A stretch of DNA of 64,000 nt from Exophiala sp. HKRS030 (GCA_023897205.1 JAHWDD010000003.1:251665-315664), one strand, 5' to 3'; positions 24,109 through 35,597 are shown, counted from the stretch's first letter. Numbers and translations: made by a program. Notes: a model not told the origin generated them from the sequence alone.

Positions 24109-24834
24109 CTATTTCTTCTTGGCCATGGTTGCCATTCTAGCTGCCATTTTCAATATTGTAGTCGTTCCCTCCCGTTCCTTGTCCATAGCTTTCAGCCTCA
24201 TCGTTTCGACTGCTTCGGCATGCCCTGCCGCATCATCATCCGCCGCATTCGACCCTGTCTGTTTCCTCCGTCGTTTGATGTTGCCCTTGCCATATATGAC
24301 ACACCATTCGTCCACATCGTGATCTACTGTGACGCCGGCACAGACTTTGGCGTGTGATCCCACCGTCACGCCGGCGAGTACGGTGACGTGAGGCTCGATC
24401 AAGACACCATCTTTGATAGTTGCTCCAGCTTGAATCTGTGAGCTGGCATGTATGAAGACATTCGATCCTATTGTCGTCTTGACCGGATCTATGTCGGAAT
24501 TGTCGTCGTCTACCTCCTGACCTATCAGGGGGCTCGGTTGGGCACTTCCTCCCGGTGGCCTCCCAGATGAATCAGTAGTACTGGATGATGTCTGCACAGG
24601 ACCTCCGATGATGGCTTTCTCTGAGATGATGCATTTGTCGCCGATTGAAAGCGGGCCGTGGACGCCTATGAGTTGAGAGCGTGGGTGGATGAGAATATGT
24701 TCACCTAGTGTGATGGCATGTGTGCCACGGACGTATGCACCCGGGTCGAGGTGTGTGGTTTGTCCTACAGTCACTGGCGGTCGCGTGACGGATGTCGTCG
24801 ATTGAGATGGTTGATGAGCATGTTGAGTGCTCAT
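24109..24834 (-). CDS. dynactin subunit 6 (p27), left-handed beta-helix
   Basis: Single-exon, 241-residue subunit of the pointed-end complex of dynactin, which links dynein to cargo. The sequence shows hexapeptide-type repeats of a left-handed parallel beta-helix: LGEHILIHPRSQL, IGDKCIISEKAIIGG, IGSNVFIHASSQIQAGATI, GVLIEPHVTVLAGVTVGSHAKVCAGVTV. The segment EWCVIYGKGNIKRRRK is typical of the p27 end of the helix, followed by a charged helix (AVETMRLKAMDKEREG). A Ser/Gly/Pro-rich loop at residues about 80-110 interrupts the helix, as often in fungal members. Divergent from psf3 with 309 bases between the starts. Confidence 0.88.
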   Translation of the reverse strand: MSTQHAHQPSQSTTSVTRPPVTVGQTTHLDPGAYVRGTHAITLGEHILIHPRSQLIGVHGPLSIGDKCIISEKAIIGGPVQTSSSTTDSSGRPPGGSAQPSPLIGQEVDDDNSDIDPVKTTIGSNVFIHASSQIQAGATIKDGVLIEPHVTVLAGVTVGSHAKVCAGVTVDHDVDEWCVIYGKGNIKRRRKQTGSNAADDDAAGHAEAVETMRLKAMDKEREGTTTILKMAARMATMAKKK

Positions 24835-25143
24835 TGTACTGAATGAATGAAGGATAACGAGGTGCCTTGGTGGGTGGAAGCGATGACAAGATGGGGGGAT
24901 TGATTGAATTTCAGCCTTGTCGGGGAATCAAGGTAGAAGCGCGTGAACGAGGCTGAGGATCTGGACGCGTATTATTGGCCAAAACACGCCGACCAAGGGC
25001 CTGCATGGCATCCAATATCACAATATTCCCTTCCTCCGTCACACATATAGTCACTGATTCTGGTCTTATACAATTGAGCCCATACAGAAAACATTATTGA
25101 CGTTCTGCGAGATGATCTTACGGTCATATAGAGCACCAGAAAA
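24835..25143. promoter_or_regulatory. short bidirectional promoter of dynactin p27 and psf3
   Basis: Only 309 bases separate the divergent ATGs at 24834 (minus) and 25144 (plus), so both promoters must share this interval. No specific factor site was identified. Confidence 0.5.
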
Positions 25144-25852
25144 ATGTCCTATTACAACGTTGATGCAATCTTGACAGAGACCCAGAAAATCCCTTGTACG
25201 TTTCAACTCGATGTGCCGGGACTTGGATATCTTGATGGCAATGCCGGAGGAATGGTAAGAAGAAACACGTCTTGAAGTTCTCGAGACAGGGGCTGAGATA
25301 TCAAAAGATAAAAGCTGGCACGACCATCGAACTACCCATGTGGTTGGGTGTGATGCTTGCTGTGTCAACAGGGTATTTTTCTTGCCGTCTCTTAGGAGGT
25401 ACGATACTGACGAATCTGAAGGAATACGCCTGGTTCTTCTCAGCTAGTCACGCTGAATTTCCCCGCGCCTCTTCAGCAACGAGTGATCAATGCATTGAAA
25501 GCGGACCCGAGGACGGTTGACTTGAGGGCTCAAGCACCACACTTTTATGCATTATCTGCACGTGTAATGGAACTTTTTGATGACCAGGCTGTACTGGACA
25601 CGCTCATCGATGTAAGTAATTTTATTACGATAACCACGAGCGAAGTTGACGGCTTATTAACACCGGCACTAGACATTCAAAGCACGAGCGCTGGAGGTTG
25701 CCGATCAAGCACATAACCCTCGAGGAGCCCTCGGTGATGGTGCAGATTTCCTGCGTGGACTAGAGGAGACCGAGAGGCAGCTTTTCAAGGCTGCACATGA
25801 AGGGCCGAAAGCAGTGAAGGCATGGACGCAAGACCTGAAGAAGAACACTTAA
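25144..25852 (+). CDS. psf3: GINS complex subunit Psf3
   Basis: Replication-fork factor: Psf3 is one of four GINS subunits that join Mcm2-7 and Cdc45 in the CMG helicase. Exons: 25144-25254, 25308-25372, 25422-25611 and 25673-25852; 181 residues, the usual fungal length. The protein starts MSYYNVDAILTETQKIPCTF, continues with LDVPGLGYLDGNAGG, IKAGTTIELPMWLGVML and SSQLVTLNFPAPLQQRV, and has the family stretch ALKADPRTVDLR. It ends with NPRGALGDGADFLRGLEETER. The introns (53, 49 and 61 nt) were placed by matching these conserved blocks; intron 2 has a TACTGACG branch point and a GAAG acceptor. The gene is convergent with vps60. Confidence 0.92.
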
Positions 25853-26022
25853 AGTACTCAGGAGATGTAGTCAAGGATGCTTTGTATGGATCATGAATTG
25901 ACGAACACTCAAGAAGCTTCTTTCTGCAATTCACAACCGGTGCTCGCCGTGACTCCCAGCTCGAATTCCACCCACAACCAATGATCAAATAAGAAAACAA
26001 GATATGGAGGTACCCTGGAATA

Positions 26023-26729
26023 TTAACCAATACCGCCAGCAGCCTCCTTGACCTTCGCCTGCTCCGGCGCCTCGTCAACGAACGTCGGCGGCGCCACTTC
26101 ATCCTGTAGGAAGCCCGGTGTGCTTTGGCCAATACCCATCTCCTGCTCAAACATCATGTCTTCTCCCAGTGCTTCGAGCTCGGCATCCAACTCGGCCTCA
26201 TCCACGTCTTCAGGAACGTCATATGCTCGACTTATGCTCTCGTTGATTTCGTTGCCGATTTCCATCAGATCGGCCATCTCATCCTGCATTTGCTCGATCT
26301 TGTCGATGTTGATCTTGCCATACTGCTGTTTGAGCGCCTTGTTGGTGGTCTTCATCGCGTCCACCGTGGTCATGACATTTTTTAGGTTATCTTGCATCAT
26401 TCCTGCTTGTTCCATATTCCATGACTGCTGCTGTAATTGGTCTCGTTGTGATTCGTACATCTTGCGCCGCTGAAGGACTTTGAGGGCTTTCTGTTTGATT
26501 GCCTGCTTGCCTGGGCCATCGCGCATCTTGCTCAGCTTTTGCTGGTACGTGGAGAGCTCGGCATTGATCTTGGCCAACTTGACATCGATCGAGTCTACCC
26601 TTGTATCTACCTGTCCCGGTGTTAGAAGGCACAAAGTCAAGAATGAGGGGAAAGGCGACGTGCATTTGAAATGGCACTATTGAGGGTGGGTTTTGGGGCA
26701 GTATTCTTAGATCCGAATAGACGATTCAT
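26023..26729 (-). CDS. vps60: ESCRT-III-associated protein Vps60 (CHMP5 family)
   Basis: Snf7-family protein that acts with Vta1/Vps4 in multivesicular-body sorting at endosomes. Exons on the minus strand: 26729-26664 (22 codons, MNRLFGSKNTAPKPTLNSAI then SN) and 26610-26023; 217 residues, close to the 219 of CHMP5. The core reads VDSIDVKLAKINAELSTYQQ, then KALKVLQRRKMYESQRDQL and NMEQAGMMQDNLKNVM, the signature of this branch rather than Snf7 itself. An acidic C-terminal region follows (DVDEAELDAELEALGED). The 53-nt intron has no usable GT donor in the right phase. A GC donor (AAT then GCACGT) with a TCTAAC branch point and CAG acceptor restores the family spacing exactly, so a GC-AG intron is inferred. 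Confidence 0.9.
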
Positions 26730-27773
26730 CTCGATCGAACCATGTGCAAAGAGGTCTTTGTCATTGATCGCAGGAGCGGGATTTCTGGCGGAGTGGAATG
26801 TTTGGTGAGCAGAACATGAAGGCAGCCTGCGTCATTCCGAGTACACACCAGGCAGATTACCCAAGGTGTTTTTCCGATAATCAGCCGACACGAGTAGATC
26901 CAGTATCGAGCGTATGTTCTCAATGTACTTTTGTAGGTCCTCCGTCGTCGCAGATTTCGCCTGTCTTCAAGGTCTTGAAGACAGAATTAAACAAGCTTCT
27001 CGGCAATCCATACAACGTTCTACATGTAGTTGCAGTGAGAGCTCCGCCCGAGACTAAGATTCAATGAGGAGTGAGCATTTTCCTCCTTCAATCTCGTTCT
27101 CTGGACCACTGTGTATTCTGATGCATGGTCCTGGCCCGTTCTCTTACTTCTCAAAGACCAGAAGGCTCGGACATCTATATGCTATGTACATATACTCAGC
27201 ATAGCACAGAAAGCATTCATGATAACGAGAGTTAGAAATAGAAGGTTCCCCGAATGCAATCCGTACTCGTACTAGCTTCGTCTATGCATTATGTAACCAA
27301 TCTGCTCCGCCGTACTCACTCGTACTTAGGACGCTTGCTCGGACTACATGGGTCCTCTACACCCTTTATCATAATCCTGTTCACAACTCCCACGCTCTGT
27401 TAGACATTTTGTTGTCTTCGGCTTGCGATACGAAAGTGACACTCTTATCAAAGCTCGTCTGTCACAAACAGCCGCCTGATAGTGGCGTCGCTAAGAGCAT
27501 GGCTGTCAACAACCTAAGTAGATACGGCGATGGCTACCGGAATCCCGCGGGCCCCGAGCCAGCCCAGCAAGCGATATCGTCCTTGCCATCTCCACGAATC
27601 TTACACGTCGGCAATATCCATAACGTGACATTACCATTCATCTTACCGGATCGTTTTACAAGGTTACGAAAGCCCACCTACAAAGATAAAATGCTGCCAT
27701 GAGACGACAACTTCGAGACAGATAGACAAGCGTTGAACGGCATCATCATCGCTACTCAATTGTCACCACAATA
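26730..27773. other. divergent promoter region of vps60 and the oxygenase gene
   Basis: About 1 kb between divergent genes. The plus-strand frames at 26798-27067 and 27409-27702 show no family resemblance and are probably accidental. CGTACTC-rich sequence lies near 27260-27330. Confidence 0.5.
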
Positions 27774-28987
27774 ATGGCTGCTTCTCTGCCCGTTATAGAT
27801 TTTGCCGCTTTCATTGACCATGCTTCTTCGCCTGAAGAGAAAAAGGCCGTCGCTTTACAGATCGACAATGCTTGTCGAGAAGTTGGCTTCTTCTACCTCA
27901 AGAACCATGGCGTACCTATGAACCTAATTGGAGATATGTTGACCAAGTCACGGAACTTTTTCGAAACTGCAACGCCAGAAGAAAAGAAACGACTGGCCTT
28001 ACGAAAGATTGCCGAAGGGGGAGACAATGCACGTGGGTTTTTGAAGATCAACAATCCCGAAAAGGGCTCGCACGAGGTATGATCGATTTTCCACATCCCC
28101 GACTGTCCCAACCATGTTTTCCTAAGGGCATTCTCCTTCCCACAAACAGGCATTAGATGTTTATCGCCCTGTCGAGACACGAGATCCACCATATACAACG
28201 GGCATGGGTCCCAACCAATGGCCTTCAACCCCGTCTGACTTCCGAGAGACCGCGGAAGAATATATTGAACGCTTGGAGACTTTGGGAATTCAAGTCATGA
28301 AGGCTATAGCGATTGGACTCAAGGTGGACGAGAGCATTTTCCTCAACCGGATCAACAAAGCATTCTGGAACCTTCGTATCCTGGGTTATGAGGGACGGAA
28401 GGAAAAGTCCAAGGAACAAGCAGGTATTGGAGAACATACAGGTATGAACGAGAGCTCTAGCAACGACGTCTAGAAAACCCTGCTAACCAGAAATTTTGTA
28501 ACCGGCAGACTTTGGTATTCTGACATTTCTCTTGACCGACTCGAACCCCAAGTCTCTGCAAGTACTCAGCAAATCTGGAGAATGGATCTGGGCTGACCCA
28601 ATCGAGGTAAGAGACCTTTTGCCTTCGTGTCATATCAGCCAAACTGCATCATCATTGGGCCCGGAAACTGACCTTCCTACTTTGGGTGTGTAGGGCTGCT
28701 ATGTCTGCAACATCGGCGACATGCTGCACGAATGGACCCGTGGGGCATACAAGTCAACCCTGCACCGCGTCTGCCACAATGCCGAATCATTACGAATCTC
28801 GATACCGTTCTTCTTCGACCCTAACTGGGACGCATTCATTTCTCCCGTGCTCCCTGCTGCAGAGGGCGTCGTTGACAGGGACGAGGGGATTCGGTACGAG
28901 GAGAAGTTTGTCAGGTCGGTCGAGTATCCCCTATGGAGGGATTCACTGGTCCAAGCCAATCCGACCGTCGCGTCACAGGTGGCATAA
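27774..28987 (+). CDS. 2-oxoglutarate/Fe(II)-dependent oxygenase (isopenicillin-N-synthase-like)
   Basis: Cytosolic non-haem iron oxygenase of the DIOX_N/2OG-FeII_Oxy type; its substrate cannot be deduced. Exons: 27774-28076, 28150-28441, 28509-28606 and 28694-28987; 328 residues. The N-terminal domain reads LPVIDFAAFID, then ACREVGFFYLKNHGV. The metal triad is visible: H197 and D199 (GEHTDFG, split by intron 2) and H255 (STLHRV). R265 and S267 (RISIPFFFDP) form the RxS co-substrate site. Intron 2 has a TGCTAACC branch point. It is the first of a run of metabolic genes and is convergent with the amino-acid permease. Such enzymes serve either secondary metabolism or degradation of small molecules. 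Confidence 0.9.
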
Positions 28988-29662
28988 ACCCTGATAAAAG
29001 GGGCGGGATCTATGAAGATTCTCTTTCACCATCTAGGATCTTGTATCTAGTGTCAATGCATCCAAGGAGAGAAGGGCGTTCTTGTGAAATAAGAACAGTG
29101 ATCAACAAAAATCAATTGAGAGGTGATGTTTGTGGGATGGTTTGTGTAGCGTGTGTGTTACGTGTGGAAACAGTAGATCTTGTCGATGCTCCCGTTTAGT
29201 GAGAAAAGTGTCGAGCATGGTTATGTATATGTTCATCGTCATTATTCTTCAAACGCAACTTCTCGTGTATGTGCCTGTGAACAGCCCTGCTTGAGGTGTA
29301 TATCTAACAGTATTCATAACATCAGGTGTTTACTATACGTCCACAAGAAACAAACAGACTCCGAATCCTTGTTTTCTTGATGACCTGACCTTAATGGTTA
29401 GATGTTCATATCGTACGTGTACGTCGCTATACATCGTCAACCAACAGTGCAGTATTGATATAATCTCCACTTCATCGGCACCCACAAAAAACTGCCATTC
29501 TATCCACGGTATAAATATTTCAAGACTGAGAGAACATCCACTGACATGGACGGTTGACCTACGGTGACAACCATCCTTGCATTACCGTTTCATGACTGGT
29601 CAATTCAACAGTTGCTGCTGTCTTTGCTTGATCGTGGTATAGCAACTTCTCTCTTTCTGTAT
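28988..29662. other. intergenic region between convergent genes
   Basis: The 675-base spacer between the oxygenase and the permease holds only short frames and the two 3' UTRs. Confidence 0.55.
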
Positions 29663-31954
29663 TCAGTGGAAACCAACATGAGACTCTTCTGCTCCCTTTG
29701 GGATCGGACCCGTGAACCACTTGCGAGCACGCAAAAAGTACCACGGCACGACGAGGGCCAAGAGACCACAGTAGAAGACGGGACTCCAGTTGAAGGTGTG
29801 AATGTTTGGTTTGGGGATTTTCGGGAATGCGAGGATTGGAAGAGTGAAGACTGTAATAGTGACATGTCAGTACTTTTTTTTCAAAAAAAAGGAGCACGCA
29901 TCGCGCGAGTGGGTTTCGACATACCGGTCCACACTAAAGCTATCCATCTTACAGGTCTCGACCATCTTCCCAACGAGAATGGACCGGGTTTGTAATCTGG
30001 ATTCTCTTCGTATATGCATCTGTACGACAGTGATTGTTAGAAACCAAAATTTTGGGAGGTGAAAGGTCAAGGACTCGAATGTTTTCGAGTTTACTCACCT
30101 CATCAACACAGGCATCAGATATGCCGTTGCTCCAGCAAGCGAAGAGCCCGAGAAGAAGGCATGGAGAGCCTCGGAAGAACCCAACGAGATGAGACCCAAA
30201 AGAGCAAACACGGTCGACAGAGCGATGGTGGCGTTGATGGGTGTCTTGGTGACGGTGTTGACGTGACTCAACCAGTTGGCAAACGGCAAAGCCCCGTCAC
30301 GGGCGTAGGCAAAGTAGACTCGAGTCCCGGCAGTGTTGTTGACAAAGACGACACCGAAATTGGACACGACTGTACAGATCCAAAGTAGTTTCGTGAAGCC
30401 TCCGTTACCTATGGAGAGTTGCAAGATGGCACCCAAGGGTTGACCCAAGGGAGATGCGAAGATGGCGTCAATGTCGGTCGAGGCATAAGCCAGGACGACG
30501 TTGAAGATGTATCCCAACACCGCCACGCTGAGACAAGACACCCACATGGCTCGAGGTACCACGCGAGCGGCGTCTTCGGTCTCTTCGGCGAGATGGGCTG
30601 TGTGAGATTAGAAAAAGTGTCAGTTTGGTGTGTGTGTGTGTGTGTGTGTGAAAGACCAAAATTAAACAGCGCGAAGAAAAGCAAACGTACCAGTTGAGTC
30701 ATAACCACTAATGCACCAACAAGGGACGAGGAACGACAAGAGAAAAACGAGTCCGCTGTTCGACCATCCGGTCTGGTTGTAGGAAGAGGTGAAGATTTCT
30801 TTTGCCGAATTTGTACGGTGATTCTTCTTCGCGTAGATTGGCAAGGCGATGATCAAGACGAAGAATGTCAATGTTCCTAACCAGACGAAGACGTTGCTGA
30901 TACGACCCAAAACCTTACTAGGAAGGACCATGACCAGTGCACACCTAGCGTTTCAATCAGTAAAGGATGTCCATCGCGCCGTGGTCTGAGTGGGATCCGA
31001 AAAAACTAACCCGATCACGGTGGCCAGGTAGATCTGTGTAGAGGTACGTTTGTCAGCCAGTGGTTCACCAAACAGTTCCTGCACTGAGAACATGGACGTT
31101 GACTTACCAAGTACGTCTGCCAGTCTGTAGGAGAGAAATCCGGATGAAACATGACCACCAAAGCCTGAATCATATCCGCTTGGGTCATGAAAAAGGACGC
31201 TCCACCAAGAGAGCATGACAAAACCATGCACCATGCCTGTCAATTTCTTGTCAGCGTTTTGCTGATGCCCCCTTTCTACATGAAGCGAGGATGTCTGACG
31301 TACAGTGACCCAACAAGCAATCTTTTTCAGCTTTGGAGATGCACAACGATAAGTCCTGTTTTGAGACATATTATTAGACTCCACACTCGCTCCCCTTTGA
31401 CGGTGATGGTGGTGATGGCTTGCTAGCAATAACATACCAATAATACCTATCATAGAAAAGCAAACGTGTCAGTCAGCGGTTGACATCTTGAAACAGATGG
31501 TTGAAAACTAGGTAGGAGGTAAGTACTTACAATCCTCCAGCAGTTGGCATTGAAGAACTCATCTCGGCCAGAGCTAGGACCTCCATCATGATGAAGACCA
31601 CGGCAGTCAACCAACCCCATGTCATGGATACCAAGCCTAGGTAGCCCAAGCTGTACCATATGGTTCCTTTTTTTTACCATGATGAGCCTCTGGATTTGCT
31701 TTGCGTAACAGACAGAGGGCAAGAAGAAGGGGGGAAGAAGGGAACACACCTCCGAGACTAGGCAAAAGACCTAGACCAGTGAGACAAAAGGCAGTCATGG
31801 ACCAAATGTTGAAACCTCTCTTCATGTGTTGTTCATAACCCAAGTCCTGTAGACGTTCATCTTCAATGTCGATCGCCCTCACACGTCCATCGCTGATGGA
31901 TCCAGCCGGGGATGCTGCGAGCGTACTCTTGGTCTCTGGTTCTTTGGACGACAT
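29663..31954 (-). CDS. APC-superfamily amino-acid/choline/GABA permease, ten exons
   Basis: Twelve-span plasma-membrane permease of the fungal amino-acid/choline transporter family, 529 residues. Minus-strand exons: 31954-31750, 31666-31531, 31446-31438, 31355-31304, 31236-31108, 31033-31011, 30944-30691, 30597-30099, 30019-29925 and 29850-29663. The N-terminus has GYEQHMKRGFNIWSMTAFCL, the usual entry to span 1, and the motif AEMSSSMPTAGGLYYW spans exons 2-4. Later markers are SGYDSTAHLAEETEDAARVVPRAM (the conserved APC loop) and GPFSLGRWSRPV with ALPFANWLSHV. It ends VPWYFLRARKWFTGP then GAEESHVGFH. All junctions keep the frame and use GT-AG ends. Two exons are tiny (9 and 23 nt). The substrate is not predictable; choline, GABA or another amino compound is possible. 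Confidence 0.88.
30628..30650 (+). repeat. (GT)n microsatellite in a permease intron
   Basis: A GTG-start run of about eleven GT units lies inside intron 7 (30598-30690) of the permease gene; on the transcribed strand it reads (CA)n close to the polypyrimidine side of the acceptor. Confidence 0.8.
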
Positions 31955-32935
31955 TGTGAACAGTCAACGGCCAGTCTCGCGGGAGAGAGCGTGTGTATCA
32001 GGTCTGGTCAGAGAAAGAAAAAGAAAGAGACCAGCAGGGAAGCAGGAAGGGAAAACAGGGTTAACTGCTGTGGAATGAAATCAGACACAAAGTTCCAAAT
32101 ATCCTCAAGACGGTGATGGTCGGAGTTCCATTGCTCGAGAAAGAGACTGTCCTCCTGCTGCATTCTCTCAAGTATATAACTTATTTTAACGATGAGAATA
32201 CATATCGTTCCAGATGCCCAAGCCATGCAAAACGATACCCCCCGTATCGAATACTGCGTACAGCTACTCCTACCTCACAAGACAGAAATCCCTTATCTAG
32301 AGCTAAATTGTTGTCGCCGTGGAAAAAGTGGGGACCGGGAGACTTGATATTCTGATAAGCAACAAAACTCTCCACCAACAAGATGTCCCGACATACACAC
32401 AGTACTGTAAGTGTCCTTGGCTTCGGTGCCCGCGGGTTTGCGGGAATGCGAGGCTGGCGAGGCGCGTTCGAACCGTCCTTTCGCCTCTTCGCAACGACAT
32501 TCCTGCCACCAGCATTAACCGGAGGACGGGAACACACGTCCTCACTTATCGTGCTTCCTGAAACAAATCGGTCGGGGTCCTGGTTCCGATTGATTAAACG
32601 ACAATCAACCCCTCAAAAGCTTTTGCAAATCACGTACAGTCATCGATTCGAGGTATCAAAAAATACCCAGAACCAACCTTTTTCATGGTCCCGACGAGGC
32701 TTCCTCCGACTCCGTACATTATATAATAGCCGCCCCCATGTGTGGGTCGCGGCAAGTTAAAGGAGACTCAACAGGACTTGTGAACAATGTCTCAAAATTT
32801 CATAAGATCACGACCTTGATATCCACGATATCATCAATCAACAACAACAACAACAACGGAAATACTACTATCTCGTATTCCACCGGACCAACAAGCTACC
32901 GATTACTCTTTCGCTAAGAGAGAAACAGAGAGATC
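31955..32935. other. divergent promoter region of the permease and HRI1-like genes
   Basis: Nearly 1 kb between divergent genes. A plus-strand frame at 32383-32760 (125 codons, starting MSRHTHSTVSVLGFG) is the best open frame but matches no family and may be accidental. A CAA repeat precedes the HRI1-like start. Confidence 0.45.
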
Positions 32936-33727
32936 ATGATACCTGCTCCTCATCCAGCCAGCCCGGAGTTTCAGCAACTACCTTCGTGGGCCAGAAAACT
33001 CCTCAACCGGCCACTGGTGGAGATTCGACGTGGTTTGTCCTTTGACTATGATCCGCCCACAGAAAATCATTCGGTCGTGGTGTTGACGGCACCTTCAGGG
33101 AGGTACGTCGACGTCCGATTCGCTTCTGGCTCGAAGGACGACCGATACGAAGGGATCAAGAAGTCGGACGGTTTCAACGGTTTTGCCACCGCCGGACTCT
33201 CGACTTCTTGGTTACCCGGGGGCACAGACAGCTGTCCGGAGTACGACTGCGTGGCCCACGTCAAGTGGGAACACCCCATCGACTCGTCCCGAGAGTTTGG
33301 GGTCGACGGCGCCGACATGTATTTGTTGTCGAACGGGGACGTCATGGAGGTTGGGTTCTTGACCGTCAAGGGCAAGACGAAAATGTTCAAGGAGTACTGG
33401 CTCGGAGCCAAGTTGAGCTCCTCCGAGCCATCCTTCCTGGTGGTCGAGACGGCGAAAGAACAACACAACCCGGATTCTGGCGGCAACGGATTGATCATGC
33501 GGATCGACGGTTACTGTCAGGGAATACTACAGACAGACACCGAGTTCTACGCGGAGCGATGGCAATTTCAACAAGTAAATGGAGGACGTTGGGCAAAGGA
33601 CCCGAAGAGTACCTCTGGAGCCGAGAAACTTCCCTGTGAATGGGCGATGGCGGCGACCACGAAACTGGGAGATTCAATCGTATTTGGTGGTAGGACATGG
33701 CGAGTGGTAGAATCTGACAAAAGCTAA
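32936..33727 (+). CDS. HRI1-domain protein
   Basis: Single-exon, 263-residue protein with the HRI1 fold, a small two-barrel beta protein named from yeast Hri1, whose biochemical role is not known. Visible family features are VEIRRGLSFDYDPPTENHS, VVLTAPSGRYVDVRF (strong match to the first barrel), GFNGFATAGLS and KWEHPIDS, and a second barrel with MYLLSNGDVMEVGF, YCQGILQTDTEFYAERWQ and the end WRVVES. It stands alone, between the permease and the isochorismatase-like gene, with ATG at 32936 in a good context. Filamentous ascomycetes often carry several HRI1-like genes near metabolic genes, so a ligand-binding role is possible but unproven. Confidence 0.8.
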   Translation: MIPAPHPASPEFQQLPSWARKLLNRPLVEIRRGLSFDYDPPTENHSVVVLTAPSGRYVDVRFASGSKDDRYEGIKKSDGFNGFATAGLSTSWLPGGTDSCPEYDCVAHVKWEHPIDSSREFGVDGADMYLLSNGDVMEVGFLTVKGKTKMFKEYWLGAKLSSSEPSFLVVETAKEQHNPDSGGNGLIMRIDGYCQGILQTDTEFYAERWQFQQVNGGRWAKDPKSTSGAEKLPCEWAMAATTKLGDSIVFGGRTWRVVESDKS

Positions 33728-33963
33728 TCATTCGGCTCGGTGTGACTTTGTCAATTATCATTGATATCTTGGGATTTACTTGCTTATGGTTTGGTTGTAG
33801 ATAGCTCATCTTAGGACAAAAAGGCGTCTTCAGGATGCTCTAGCTGATGGCGGCTGCTCAGTACATGACCGGCTAATCGGCATTTGAAAGACTCGAAAGG
33901 TTTGGTGGTTCCAAAATACATCTATTGAAATAGAATATCAGGAGTTATCTTTGAAAGAGAGAA

Positions 33964-34779
33964 TCATGACGATGTAGTTTCTATAGCTGCAAGAACTGCC
34001 TTGGTGGTCGCTACGGCACCAAAGATTCCGCCTTCTTCGCAGACGCTTGCTACGGCAGCTTCGTGTAAATGCCGTTGTCCAGCCGCCGAAGCGTCAGAGA
34101 CAAGAAGACAATCCAGTCCCATGTCATCTGTGGTGGATAGTCAGAGAAATTTCTCGCAGAGTAATATAACGAACACAGGAAAAGCGGCAGCCACGGGATT
34201 TTGGGCAAGGGAAGGGGGTAACTTACTGCCGTCCCTCATGGTACTCGTCACGCACACATCCGTGGTGACTCCACAGATGACCATGTTCTTGATGCCACGA
34301 TTGTCCAAGAGCAACTTCAAATCGGTATGTTGAAAGGCACTCCTGCCGGGTTTGTCGATGACAGGCTCCGACGGCAAAGGGGCCAGCTCCGGGATAATCT
34401 CATGGCCCCTTTCGCCGCGGACGAGGAGTCTGCCAAGAGGGCCCGCGTCGCCGATGCCCTTGCCACTGGGGTTGTTGCGACTGCGCAGGAGTTCTCGGCT
34501 CGAGAGGGTGGACAGGTCTGGTCGGTGGCCTTCGCGGGTGTGGTAGACCTGGTATCCGCCCTTTCTAAAAGCGTCCAGGAGAGCCTGGATACGAGGGATT
34601 ATCGCCCTCGTAGATTCTATCGAAAGTCCTTGTGCATCCAAGTAACCTCCAGGCGCACAGAAATCCACCTGCATGTCAATGACGATGAGGGCAGTGTTGT
34701 CTGGGGCCAGGGAGAAATTGTGTGGCCACTTGTATGGCTGGGATTCAACCGCAGAAGAAGATCCTCTCTTTTCACCCAT
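33964..34779 (-). CDS. isochorismatase-family cysteine hydrolase
   Basis: Cysteine hydrolase of the isochorismatase/nicotinamidase superfamily, 238 residues. Minus-strand exons are 34779-34227 and 34127-33964, with a 99-nt intron (GTAAGT...CACAG). The catalytic triad is visible: D35 (VIDMQVDF), K143 (DKPGRSAF) and C176 (GVTTDVCV), with a cis-peptide-type GVTTD before the cysteine. The second exon supplies GLDCLLVSDASAAGQ and HLHEAAVASVCEEGGIFGAV. Reactions known in the family include hydrolysis of isochorismate, nicotinamide, N-carbamoyl compounds, ureidoacrylate and biuret; the 'biuret/ureidoacrylate-like' group is a guess. Divergent from the MFS transporter, with an 818-base shared promoter interval. 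Confidence 0.9.
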
Positions 34780-35597
34780 GCTGGTGATAGGTTCTGCGAG
34801 GCTTTATCCAAAGGGCAACTCGTAAAAAGTGCGAACGTGCCTTGACGAATTCTGAAAGCTGGATGAATCCCTGATGGATTTTCCCTTCAATTCCGAATCT
34901 CTTCTCGGCAACCAAGATCTCGTGGCTCGTGCTCAAAATTCCCGTAGTGACAATAGTATATCGGGATGTCCTGGTTCGTTGAAATCTGACGTGCCCAAGG
35001 GTACAGTGATGCATGTAATTCAGACCATGCGATGCTTTAACGACGCATTCATAGTCGCGTTCATTTCTCTCTTATCGTTAATGAATTTTCATTTGCTCTT
35101 CGTATTTGCTTAGCATTAGGTCCCGGTTCTAGAAACCTGAGTGGCCCACAGATATTTCAGCGGAGATGCGCGGCGATACCTGCTCGAGTAGGTAATTGTA
35201 CTATTCAGAGAGACGGCAGAGATATGTGAGTCCAGACTAGATCCACTGCGGGACCCCAGAAAAGGTCGTCTTGAAGCAACCGAGAAGACGGCAAGGCTGA
35301 CCTGTCCGCGGAAAGCCGAAGTCATGGCCATGTGCTCTGGAGGTCGACTTTGCGAGTTTAGGGTCTCAGGCTGCTGCTAGAACCCACGCAGATGGTGCAG
35401 GCTTCTATGTCGTTCTGATATGTCTAACAAGATGACGGAGGGGGTCTTCTTCGACGTAAAGGCCAATCTTGGGTTTGTCTTATTCCGATGGTTCGGCTGA
35501 AAGATGTCGCTTTCTCCAGGTAAAAGACACACCCAGCGCATTTGACCTCTCAAGTTTCCTCAAAAAGTACTGAAGCTCGGAGTCGTCTTTCGCCACT
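34780..35597. promoter_or_regulatory. divergent promoter region of the hydrolase and MFS genes
   Basis: The 818 bases between two divergent starts hold short frames only. A shared regulatory interval is inferred from the arrangement; no binding site was identified. Confidence 0.45.

Noticed and set aside
26798..27067. 90-codon frame upstream of the oxygenase gene
   Set aside because: No recognisable domain; promoter interval of two conserved genes.
32455..32490. GTTCGAAC-like B box suggestive of a tRNA
   Set aside because: No A box, anticodon arm or acceptor stem could be paired around it.
32383..32760. 125-codon frame in the permease/HRI1 promoter interval
   Set aside because: No family resemblance, and overlapping frames of similar length occur on the other strand; only noted as a possibility.
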